Assembly (NCBI RefSeq): GCF_000720325.1 | Contig: NZ_JOJM01000106.1 | Coordinates: forward strand, 1 to 14,202 | Origin: Streptomyces sp. NRRL B-1347 | Lineage (GTDB): Bacteria; Actinomycetota; Actinomycetes; Streptomycetales; Streptomycetaceae | Direction: 5' to 3' | Length of the DNA stretch: 14,202 bases | Shown here: one piece after another, positions 1 to 5,168 of the stretch | Position numbering within the stretch: the stretch's first letter is position 1 | Layout of the letters: each line of letters opens with the position of its first letter | The notes under the pieces: model-generated | Seen by the model: the letters and a program-made list of their open reading frames with translations, nothing else | What the model was told of the DNA's origin: nothing | Database searches by the model: none | Translations under genes and position numbers: made by a program

Positions 1-323
1 TAGGCCCGGACCATCCCGTACGACACCTCGACCGCACCGTGCTCGTCAACGAGCCGGTCAAAGATCCGCTTCACCGTGTGCCGCTGCTTGGGCGGCGCCC
101 TCAGATCCGCCCGCAGCATCTCGTCGATCAGCCCCTTGTGGGGGTCCAACCGGGTTTTGCGGGGCGGGAGTTGCTTGCGCGGCTCCGGCCACACCGACGT
201 CAGAGCCTTCTTGACCGTCCGGAACCCCACGTCGTACTTGCGCTGCAAGGCACGCATCGACATCCCGGCACGGTGGTCGCGGCGGATCGCCGCGTACAGG
301 TCGACCTTGGACTGCGGCGGCAT
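1..323 (-). CDS. istA: IS21-family transposase IstA, N-terminal part (runs off the left edge)
   Basis: The frame starts at ATG 323 (complement), behind a GAGGGGG ribosome-binding site about nine bases upstream, and stays open to base 3. The visible 107 residues begin MPPQSKVDLYAAIRRDHRAG and continue through a helix-turn-helix-like stretch (MSMRALQRKYDVGFRTVKKA). A basic segment follows, with PRKTRLDPHKGLIDEML and later KRIFDRLVDEHG. This is the usual N-terminal DNA-binding region of IS21 transposases; the DDE catalytic core would lie beyond the edge. IstA works with the AAA+ helper IstB to move the element. Recognition is by characteristic motif order and by the repeated terminal sequences beside it. 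Whether the element is intact cannot be judged here. Confidence 0.8.
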   Translation of the reverse strand, partial: MPPQSKVDLYAAIRRDHRAGMSMRALQRKYDVGFRTVKKALTSVWPEPRKQLPPRKTRLDPHKGLIDEMLRADLRAPPKQRHTVKRIFDRLVDEHGAVEVSYGMVRA

Positions 324-378
324 CGCGGCCCCCTCACCACGCGGAGCACAACCATGCTCCCACCGCAAGCCCCGCACC

Positions 379-463
379 GCTGTCAAAACTCAGCGATACC
401 CCTCCACCGCAACCTCAGCCGCTGTCAGTACTGACCAACGAACGCTGTCGGAACTCGGCGATA
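379..463. repeat. Repeated terminal sequences of the IS21-type end
   Basis: Two direct 20-base copies at 379-398 and 444-463 share 17 bases and are 65 bases apart. A shorter related motif (gctgtcagtactgacc) lies between them at 421-436. They are probable transposase-binding sites. Confidence 0.65.
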
Positions 464-471
464 GAGCCACA

Positions 472-660
472 AGGGCCCTCCCCGTCGTCATCGTCCTCTT
501 CGTGCCCTGGCAGCATCGTGTCGAACGGTGCGATGGCTTCACGCTCCTCACCGAGCACGAGGAGCACCCGTGTCATGAAGGTGCATGCGTCATGATCGCC
601 GAAGTGCAGCCCCGTGCGGTCGCGTTCGTCAACGCCCGCGGATACGGGACCGCCCCCGGG
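472..660 (-). pseudogene. Coding-like remnant beside the IS end, unknown family
   Basis: On the minus strand a frame is open from just inside the GNAT leader (about 700) to a TGA at 415-417 inside the IS terminal region. It reads through VDERDRTGLHFGDHDACTF, then MTRVLLVLGEEREAIAPFD, then TMLPGHEEDDDDGEG. Third-position GC is fairly high and the composition is protein-like up to about 472. Beyond that the frame encodes IS terminal sequence. The only ATG in this frame is at 576. The natural start is missing, because two in-frame TGA codons lie just upstream near 700. I read this as the tail of a host gene cut by the insertion. No family is recognised and it could be chance. Confidence 0.3.
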
Positions 661-716
661 AAACGTGCCCGATTCCCTGCTCGACCGCCACGGTCCCGCT
701 CAGGATCATTGCCGCC

Positions 717-1205
717 ATGCACTCCTGGACCATCACGCCCGAGCCGGTCACCGCCGACGGTATCGACGAAGCGATCCGCGCCTACTACACCGAGATCGGC
801 GAAAGAGTCGTCAAGCGCCCCGTCACCCCCACCGAGATCCAGCACGCCCTGGACCGCGACCCTCACCACGACCTTGCCCCGCCCCACGGCCGGTTCCTCA
901 CCGCCCGCGACACCAGCGGAAGGCTCCTGGGCTGCGTGGGCGTCCGCCTCCTTGACCGCCCGGCCACCGCAGAGCTCAAACGCATGTACGTGCTGCCCGC
1001 CGGACGCGGCCAGGGCCTGGGCCGCCACCTCCTCAAGGCCGCCGAAGCCTCGGCACGCGCCCTGGGCGCCACCCGGATCGTCTGCGAGACCAACACCGAA
1101 CTCGCCGAAGCCCGCACCCTGTACACCGGCCACGGCTACCGGGAGACCGCCCCGTACAACGATCACGCCGCCGCCGAACACTGGTATGCGAAGGACCTCG
1201 CATAG
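717..1205 (+). CDS. GNAT-family N-acetyltransferase
   Basis: A 162-residue protein of typical GNAT length. Motif A is clear: ELKRMYVLPAGRGQGLGRHL (residues 86-105), with the pyrophosphate-binding loop R-G-Q-G-L-G at 97-102. Next come the helix KAAEASARALGATRIVCET and a motif-B-like LYTGHGYRE at 135-143. These are the acetyl-CoA-binding elements, so transfer of acetyl from acetyl-CoA to an amine is a safe general prediction; the substrate is unknown. The frame is open further upstream to 585, but those residues look like non-coding DNA translated (Arg/Pro-rich). ATG 717 has AGGA at 702-705, a rather long spacing, and begins the recognisable fold (MHSWTITPEPVTADGIDEAI). No operon partner is seen, since the next plus-strand gene starts about 670 bases away. 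Confidence 0.88.
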   Translation: MHSWTITPEPVTADGIDEAIRAYYTEIGERVVKRPVTPTEIQHALDRDPHHDLAPPHGRFLTARDTSGRLLGCVGVRLLDRPATAELKRMYVLPAGRGQGLGRHLLKAAEASARALGATRIVCETNTELAEARTLYTGHGYRETAPYNDHAAAEHWYAKDLA

Positions 1206-1207
1206 CC

Positions 1208-1234
1208 CGCCCCTGGGCCGGCCTTCGAGGGGCG
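1208..1234 (+). terminator. Possible hairpin after the GNAT gene
   Basis: CGCCCCT (1208-1214) pairs with AGGGGCG (1228-1234) across a 13-base loop, starting two bases after the GNAT stop codon. There is no T-tract, which is common for actinomycete hairpin terminators. The stem is short and could be chance in GC-rich DNA. Confidence 0.3.
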
Positions 1235-1338
1235 ACTGCCTCGGATCAGCACGAGCCGTGAGCCCCCGCGCGGGACGCTGGGCCGCGGCGGTGTGAAGCG
1301 CATCCTGCAGTCACGGTTGAGGCCTCATGCACACCCGC

Positions 1339-1641
1339 TCAGGACCGCTGTCCGGGGCAGCGGTCGCCGTCGCGGGTGGCGATCATGTCGTTGAGGTGCC
1401 GGATCTGGCGCTGCTCGGCGCCCTCCACGACCTCGCAACGCCAGTCGTAGTGGACCCGGCAGAGGGACTCGGTGCCCACCGGCACGGCCGGGCTGTCGAG
1501 GGGGACGGTGGCCAGATGGACGCTTCCGCCGTACAGGGCCACACAGGTCAGCACCGCACGCAGGTGCGCGTGCCCGTGCCCGTGCTCCTTAAGGCCCACG
1601 GTCCCGTCCTGGTGGGCGTGCGCGACCTCGTGCAGACCCAC
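1339..1641 (-). CDS. Small His-rich hypothetical protein
   Basis: A 100-residue frame whose codons almost all end in G or C, unlike the competing frames, which supports real coding. Near the N-terminus it has alternating histidines (LKEHGHGHAHL, residues 17-27), preceded by HEVAHAHQDG. Alternating His invites metal binding, but no known family is recognised. Cysteines occur in LTCVAL, SLCRVHYDWRCEV and GDRCPG. The only standard start in frame is GTG 1641, with no convincing ribosome-binding site. Protein-like sequence (EEDAPACTGVDETLTV) continues upstream in the same frame to about 1700, below an in-frame TGA at 1756-1758. The original start may therefore have been lost or lie across a frameshift. 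The gene faces the HIT gene divergently. Confidence 0.5.
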   Translation of the reverse strand: MGLHEVAHAHQDGTVGLKEHGHGHAHLRAVLTCVALYGGSVHLATVPLDSPAVPVGTESLCRVHYDWRCEVVEGAEQRQIRHLNDMIATRDGDRCPGQRS

Positions 1642-1878
1642 CGTGAGTGTCTCGTCGACGCCGGTGCAGGCCGGCGCGTCCTCCTCGCATACGGCAGGCG
1701 GGGCCGACCGGTTGGTACGGACCTGATGAAGCCCTTGGCCGCTCCCGAGGCGGGCTCAGGCGCTGCGGATCAGTCGCTGGCTGCCGTCCAGGATGCGCCA
1801 GTCGCCAGTCAGGACACGGCCGTCAGCGACACTGGGTGTGTCCGTGTGGTTCCGGGGGCGGGGCGGGGCGAGGTGGCG

Positions 1879-2340
1879 ATGGCGGAACTCGATAGTGGGT
1901 GTATGGCCTGCGGGTTCATCGGTGGTGATCGTTCGCTGGCGGGCGGGACCCTCCTCCGAACGGCCTGCTGGGTCGTGCAGCATTCGATCGGCCCGCTGGG
2001 TCTGGGGACGCTGGCGGTCATGCCGGTAAGGCATGTCGTTCACGTCGCCGAGCTGACCGGCAGTGAGTCTGCGGAGCTGGGGCCGCTGCTGCAGCGAACG
2101 AGCGCGGCGGTGACCACGGTGATGCAGCCCGAACAGGTCTATGTCTGCCTGTGGTCTCATGCCGGTGCGGTGCCCGGACACCTCCACTTCCTGGTGCAGC
2201 CGGCCTGCCGAGACGACATGACCCGCTACGACGCATACGGACCGGTACTGCAGCTGGCCATGTCCGAAGCCAACCGCCTCCCGGGCCAGACAGCAATCGA
2301 AGACGTCTGTGCCCGCTTGAAGGCTGTGCTGGGCACCTGA
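1879..2340 (+). CDS. HIT-family (histidine triad-like) protein
   Basis: A 153-residue protein, the usual HIT length. Landmarks in order are an N-terminal CMAC (C8-x2-C11) like the Cys pair seen in many HIT proteins, and the central strand LGTLAVMPVRHVVHVAELTG (residues 42-61), equivalent to the LVxPKRHV-xH-xxL stretch of the family. The C-terminal active-site strand follows, VPGHLHFLVQP (98-108). HIT proteins are nucleotidyl hydrolases or transferases acting on AppppA-like or AMP-linked compounds. The triad here is incomplete: H-L-H is kept but the flanking position is Gly rather than His, so activity may be altered. ATG 1879 is chosen because GAGG (1870-1873) sits upstream and the fold starts here. 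The frame is open back to 1327, but that part reads as non-coding. Confidence 0.8.
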   Translation: MAELDSGCMACGFIGGDRSLAGGTLLRTACWVVQHSIGPLGLGTLAVMPVRHVVHVAELTGSESAELGPLLQRTSAAVTTVMQPEQVYVCLWSHAGAVPGHLHFLVQPACRDDMTRYDAYGPVLQLAMSEANRLPGQTAIEDVCARLKAVLGT

Positions 2341-2466
2341 ACACACCACACCGAGCAGGCCATGACGCCTCACGCCCCCTGCCGGCCGCCCACTGTCGCT
2401 GCCAGTCGAAGCTGCCCAGGGGAGCCCGAAGAGGGCTTGGGGTTCGGATAGGTAACGGGTGTGGGC

Positions 2467-2605
2467 GGTGTCATGATCTTCATCAGCCGCCCCGTGCGGG
2501 AACGCGGTACGCAGGCCGCGCCCGCAGTCGTGACCCGCCCGTCACCCGTCGCCGCCCCATGCGCAGGGCGCCGCCCGCTGCGCGCCGTAGGTCAGCATCG
2601 CCCGG
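2467..2605 (-). pseudogene. Decayed fragment of a helicase C-terminal (HA-domain) segment
   Basis: The minus strand here aligns with the C-terminal part of the helicase gene in this same window (roughly 10921-11060). The shared path is LRMG, TGD-RV, TAGAA, VPRSR, RLM-I. In the fragment, reading it needs a one-base correction soon after LRMG (near 2550-2556). After that it gives TGDGRVTTAGAACVPRSR and RLMKIM. Upstream of the break it reads LTYGAQRAA, against LRDEQRAVLL in the helicase. There is no start, no helicase core and no continuous frame. It is probably a leftover of a related helicase gene rather than a recent duplicate, because the DNA has drifted substantially. Confidence 0.6.
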
Positions 2606-2618
2606 CTCACCCGCCGCG

Positions 2619-3185
2619 TTAAAGCTCCAGCAGGGCCCAGCGCCGGCTGCCCGGCTCGTCGCGTTCAGTGTCGGCACCGCAGGACAGCACCCCGAGCGCG
2701 GCCACCTTCTCCAGGAACGCCTCGTCGCCCGGGCCGGGTCTGTTCTGGTGGGAGAGTGCCATGATGAGTGCGGTGCCGTCCTGGTCGGCGACGTGGATGG
2801 TGATGCGCTGGCCACCGTCGCCGAGCGCGGCTGCTGCCAGCAGACGGGTCACCGCGGTGTACTGCTCCCGCTGCGCGGTGCTGGTGAGGTAGCCCCAGGA
2901 GCACAACTGCTCGACCACCTTGGCCGCGGCCTTCGCCTGCGACCAGGGGGCGCACTCCAGTGCCCAGTTCGCGGCCCGCCGGTTCGCGATGAGCGCGGCC
3001 GGGCGGCGGCGCGCGGGCGGCGCGCCGGCGCGTTTCTGCGGCGGCGTGGGCGGGTCGGGAGGAGGCGGCGAGGGAGGCTTCTTCGGCGGCGGCGGAGTCT
3101 TGGGCGGGTAGTCGGGCCGCGGTTTGACGGGGGCGTCCTGGCGTGCGTCGTCCATATGGCGACGGTACTCCCGAACAGTAGGCAC
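2619..3185 (-). CDS. Hypothetical protein with Pro-rich linker; N-terminal zinc ribbon probably lost by frameshifts
   Basis: As an open frame this encodes 188 residues from GTG 3185, or 178 from ATG 3155. It has a strongly Pro/Lys-rich linker (about residues 19-48), then a globular C-terminal part of about 120 residues. That part runs from AANWALECAPWSQAKAAAKV through VTRLLAAAALGDGG and ITIHVADQDGTALIMALSH to VLSCGADTERDEPGSRRWAL. The pattern of helix plus strand faintly recalls the HATPase_c_2 (anti-sigma/regulatory ATPase) fold. No N-box with a catalytic Glu/Asn is visible, so I do not claim ATP binding. Just upstream, CFTCGQAG and TVKYQVCAYC lie in the other two minus frames. Joining all three by single-base changes gives C-x2-C...C-x2-C followed by REYRRHMDDARQD, so the present ORF is probably a shortened version of a zinc-ribbon protein. 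No family name is assigned. Confidence 0.65.
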   Translation of the reverse strand: MPTVREYRRHMDDARQDAPVKPRPDYPPKTPPPPKKPPSPPPPDPPTPPQKRAGAPPARRRPAALIANRRAANWALECAPWSQAKAAAKVVEQLCSWGYLTSTAQREQYTAVTRLLAAAALGDGGQRITIHVADQDGTALIMALSHQNRPGPGDEAFLEKVAALGVLSCGADTERDEPGSRRWALLEL

Positions 3186-3250
3186 AGACCTGGTACTTCA
3201 CGGTTTGCCCCAGCCTGCCCGCAGGTGAAGCAGGGGGGGCCGGTCGGGGC

Positions 3251-3340
3251 ACGGCCGTCATGCTCGCCGCCGTGCACGCCCACCGGCCCGACCTCGCCCT
3301 GGTCGACGTCCGCCTTCCGCCCGGCTCCCGTGATAAGGAC
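3251..3340 (+). pseudogene. Response-regulator receiver-domain fragment
   Basis: The plus strand reads MLAAVHAHRPDLALVDVRLP followed by PGSRDKD, from ATG 3260. This is the part of a receiver domain around the phosphoacceptor Asp: the HRPDLALVDVRLPP motif typical of NarL/LuxR-type actinomycete regulators. Nothing upstream encodes the N-terminal acidic residues, and nothing downstream continues the domain or gives an HTH output. It is a stranded piece about 30 codons long, ending where the opposite-strand Clp_N gene terminates (3362). The upstream side abuts the zinc-ribbon remnant, marking a probable deletion junction near 3230-3260. Confidence 0.6.
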
Positions 3341-3361
3341 TGCGCGCCGCCGCAGCCGGTG

Positions 3362-3907
3362 CTACGAGGCGCCCCCGGCCACGCGGGCCAGTACCGCCTC
3401 GCGCAGTCCTGCGCGGTCGACCTCCAGGGCGTTCAGGACGTCCAGGCCACGGCCTTCTCCTGCGCTCAGCAGACCGAGCAGGATGTGTTCGGTGCCGAAT
3501 CTGTCGTGGCCGAGCGCATGCGCCTCGCTCAGGGTCTGTTCGAGGGCTTTCCTGGCGTCCTGGGTGTAGGTGGGCCGGGGGTACTGGAAGGCGCCGGGGC
3601 CGAAGTTGTCGTCGGCCTTGCGCTGGATCTCCTCGACGTCGATGCCGAGAGAGGACAGGGCGTCCTTCGCGCCTTGCCCGCCGGTTGTGGCAACTCCGGC
3701 GGCTTCCAGGATGCGTATGGTCTCCTGCCTGATCCGCGCTTGCTCGACGCCCTGCTTGCGCAGTACCTCCCCGGCCGTGCTCCGGTCGGTGCCGGCCAGG
3801 CCGAGCAGGAGGTGTTCCGTGCCGATGAAGTCGTGGCCGAGGGCGATCGCCTCGTCTTGGGCCAGGGTCACGGCGTGCCGTGCGCGGTCGGTGAAAAACT
3901 CGAACAC
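3362..3907 (-). CDS. Clp N-terminal (Clp_N) repeat protein, ClpC-like adaptor domain without AAA+ modules
   Basis: The 181 residues carry two Clp_N repeats. Repeat one is FFTDRARHAVTLAQDEA, then GHDFIGTEHLLLGL (about 4-67). Repeat two is YTQDARKALEQTLSEAHALG, then HDRFGTEHILLGLL (about 114-175). The linker contains LSSLGIDVEEIQRKADD. In ClpC/ClpA these repeats bind substrates and adaptors. Here the ATPase rings are absent, so a stand-alone adaptor or regulatory role is inferred. GTG 3907 is chosen because the residues before it lie in the upstream gene's tail, and AAGGAG stands at 3915-3920. Only one base separates it from the upstream TAG (3909-3911), so the two genes are almost certainly co-transcribed. 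Pairs of Clp_N and HTH genes recur in Streptomyces. Confidence 0.88.
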   Translation of the reverse strand: MFEFFTDRARHAVTLAQDEAIALGHDFIGTEHLLLGLAGTDRSTAGEVLRKQGVEQARIRQETIRILEAAGVATTGGQGAKDALSSLGIDVEEIQRKADDNFGPGAFQYPRPTYTQDARKALEQTLSEAHALGHDRFGTEHILLGLLSAGEGRGLDVLNALEVDRAGLREAVLARVAGGAS

Positions 3908-3908
3908 C

Positions 3909-4151
3909 CTACTTCTCCTTGCCTTCGGCTTTACGCCTGCTCGCATGCTTCTCGTGCACTGACTGCCGGCTGACGTTCAGCGATGTGGCGATGCTCTGCC
4001 AGGACCAGCCCTGGTTGCGGGCGTTGTCGACGTGGACCCGCTCGAGTTCCTCCAGCAGGCGGCGCAGGGCGACGACGGCCTGCAGTCCGATTTCGGGGTT
4101 TTTATCAGTGACCTGTCCGGCCAGTGAGGCCGGTGTGTCCTCAGCTCCCAT
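3909..4151 (-). CDS. Small helix-turn-helix regulator paired with the Clp_N gene (likely true start inside the longer frame)
   Basis: From ATG 4151 the frame gives 80 residues: MGAEDTPASLAGQVTDKNPE, then a helical VVALRRLLEELERVHVDNAR. The helix-turn-helix follows, GWSWQSIATSLNVSRQSVHE (about residues 47-66), with a basic tail KHASRRKAEGKEK. This size and order fit a self-standing DNA-binding partner of Clp_N proteins, and the downstream Clp_N gene begins one base after its stop. No clear ribosome-binding site precedes ATG 4151. Instead two palindromes at 4155-4199 end four bases before it, which suggests a leaderless or short-leader transcript with autoregulation. The alternative is the 305-residue fusion described separately. 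Confidence 0.55.
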   Translation of the reverse strand: MGAEDTPASLAGQVTDKNPEIGLQAVVALRRLLEELERVHVDNARNQGWSWQSIATSLNVSRQSVHEKHASRRKAEGKEK

Positions 4152-4826
4152 ATCTGTCAGGGTGGCCTGACATCCAGCGAGTGTCAAGGCACCCTGACAA
4201 GCGGCGGTGTTGACGGGGATGCCGGAGTCAGCTTCCAGGCGGGTGGACAGATCGGCGCATACGACAACCGAGCCGTCGTGGTGGAGTTCGACCATGACGC
4301 CACGTCGGCTGGTGCGGTACTCAGGGATGAGGAAGGTGCTCTCGACCCACCTGCGCAGCCCGACGCGGAAGTCTCCCGCCATGAACTCGCGCACCACCGG
4401 GGCGCTGCCGAAGTCGCCTCTGATACGGGCCGCGGCCGCGACCGCCTGCCGGAGGATGTCCGCTGCCTCGCTCCGTGTCGGCGCGGGCACCAGGCGGGGG
4501 ACGGGACGGGTCAACAGAGAGGCGATGACCAGCCAGGCATGGTGGTCCTCGGACTCGCCCAGCACGGTCTCAGCCGCCTCAGCCAGGCGGGCCTTGAGCT
4601 GGACGTCAGCAGCCGACTGGCGGGCGAACCGTTCCTGATAGGCCCGCGCAATGAGGTGCTCGCCCATGTAGTCGGTCTTGTCGCGCACACGGTAGGGGGC
4701 GTTGAACGCCAGCCGGTCCTTGTCCTTCTGCTCCCAGCCGTACATGAAGTGCGGGGCCATCTCGCTGGGCGGCACATCGACAACCAGGAAGTCAGGGCCG
4801 TCGCCGTTGGGCGCGGCCAAGGACAA
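3909..4826 (-). CDS. Chimeric open frame: truncated AlbA_2/Schlafen-like fragment joined to a C-terminal helix-turn-helix protein
   Basis: An uninterrupted 305-codon frame from TTG 4826; no ATG or GTG is available after the in-frame TAA at about 4894-4896. Residues 11-66 (PDFLVVDVPPSEMAPHFMYG, then a YMGEHLIARAYQERF segment) resemble the end of an AlbA_2-type DNA-binding domain. They are followed by a helical region and a strand-rich tail (FRVGLRRWVESTFLIPEY, GVMVELHHDGSVVVCADLS). The domain's N-terminal 100 or more residues are missing. Residues about 209-225 are unlike protein and come from a palindromic promoter-like region. Residues 246-300 are a separate-looking HTH module (GWSWQSIATSLNVSRQSVHE). 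I think this is a deletion scar read through by chance and that the functional product starts at 4151. If translated whole, it would be a 305-residue fusion. Confidence 0.5.
   Translation of the reverse strand: MSLAAPNGDGPDFLVVDVPPSEMAPHFMYGWEQKDKDRLAFNAPYRVRDKTDYMGEHLIARAYQERFARQSAADVQLKARLAEAAETVLGESEDHHAWLVIASLLTRPVPRLVPAPTRSEAADILRQAVAAAARIRGDFGSAPVVREFMAGDFRVGLRRWVESTFLIPEYRTSRRGVMVELHHDGSVVVCADLSTRLEADSGIPVNTAACQGALTLAGCQATLTDMGAEDTPASLAGQVTDKNPEIGLQAVVALRRLLEELERVHVDNARNQGWSWQSIATSLNVSRQSVHEKHASRRKAEGKEK
4155..4199 (-). promoter_or_regulatory. Tandem palindromes, probable operator of the HTH/Clp_N pair
   Basis: TGTCAGGGTGGCCTGACA (4155-4172) has perfect seven-base arms around four bases. 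TGTCAAGGCACCCTGACA (4182-4199) has eight-base arms with one mismatch around two bases. The centres are 27 bases apart, and both share TGTCA...TGACA ends. They sit directly before ATG 4151. On the minus strand they also contain TTGTCA (4200-4195) and TTGACA (4187-4182), which could act as -35 elements, but no clear -10 was found. Binding by the adjacent HTH protein is inferred. Confidence 0.55.
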
Positions 4827-4861
4827 GGGGACCCTGGGCTCTGCCGACGCCCGCTCTGTCG

Positions 4862-5150
4862 GAAGCCGGGACGCTCGAGCTCTACCTGGGCCGAGACGTC
4901 CTTACTGGCTCCGACGGCGAGCTGGTGCCACTACCGCTCAACGCCGCTGGCGCTGGCGGGTTCACCTCGAAGGACAAGAAGGCCATGCAGGACAGGTTTG
5001 AGCGAAGTGCGGCACCGCGCTGGCCGGTCCTCCCGGGAAAGAGCCCGAAGGCGACTGGAGCGCCGTGCACGCCATCATCGCCACCGTCCTCCACGTCTTC
5101 GACCCGCCTAGACCTGACCCGGTCCCGGCCGCCCGAGGCGTCAACAGGGT
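4862..5150 (+). pseudogene. Frameshifted coding remnant, unknown family
   Basis: One plus frame reads GTLELYLGRDVLTGSDGELV, then PLPLNAAGAGGFTSKDKKAM and QDRFE, with codons ending mostly in G or C. After about 5000 this frame turns into Ser/Pro-rich noise. Another frame then becomes protein-like: KCGTALAGPPGKEPEGDWSA followed by VHAIIATVLHVFDPPRPDP, to about 5150. Joining the two frames gives a coherent stretch of about 90 residues with no start and no recognised domain. It fills the gap between the end of the nuclease gene (5169) and the AlbA_2-like fragment, both on the other strand. Confidence 0.4.
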
Positions 5151-5168
5151 GACCGGCCCGAGTAAGGG

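Larger units (their letters stand above)
1..471 (-). mobile_element. IS21-family insertion sequence, one end only
   Basis: The segment holds the start of an IstA-like transposase reading off the left edge, plus about 150 bases of terminal non-coding DNA. Two 20-base direct copies, gctgtcaaaactcagcgata (379-398) and gctgtcggaactcggcgata (444-463), match at 17 of 20 positions. A partial third gctgtc motif starts at 421. Multiple copies of a terminal repeat are characteristic of IS21-family ends. The outer boundary is inferred at about 471, because the minus strand there begins TGTGGCTCTATCGCC, and IS21-family ends usually start with TG. The opposite end, the istB helper gene and any target duplication are outside the window. 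Confidence 0.7.

Noticed and set aside
76..1296. Plus-strand frame of 406 codons spanning the IS end and the GNAT gene
   Set aside because: It crosses the IS boundary and runs out of frame through the GNAT coding sequence. The product is Pro/Ser/Arg-rich.
1756..2373. Minus-strand frame of 205 codons opposite the HIT gene
   Set aside because: The HIT frame has the recognisable fold. The minus frame is Arg/His/Gly-rich. Its last codons (GDWRILDGSQRLIRSA) look slightly protein-like but are too short to support a gene.
2151..3569. Plus-strand frame of 472 codons
   Set aside because: It overlaps the HIT gene out of frame and is antisense to the Pro-rich hypothetical and the Clp_N gene. It encodes low-complexity Arg/Gly sequence.
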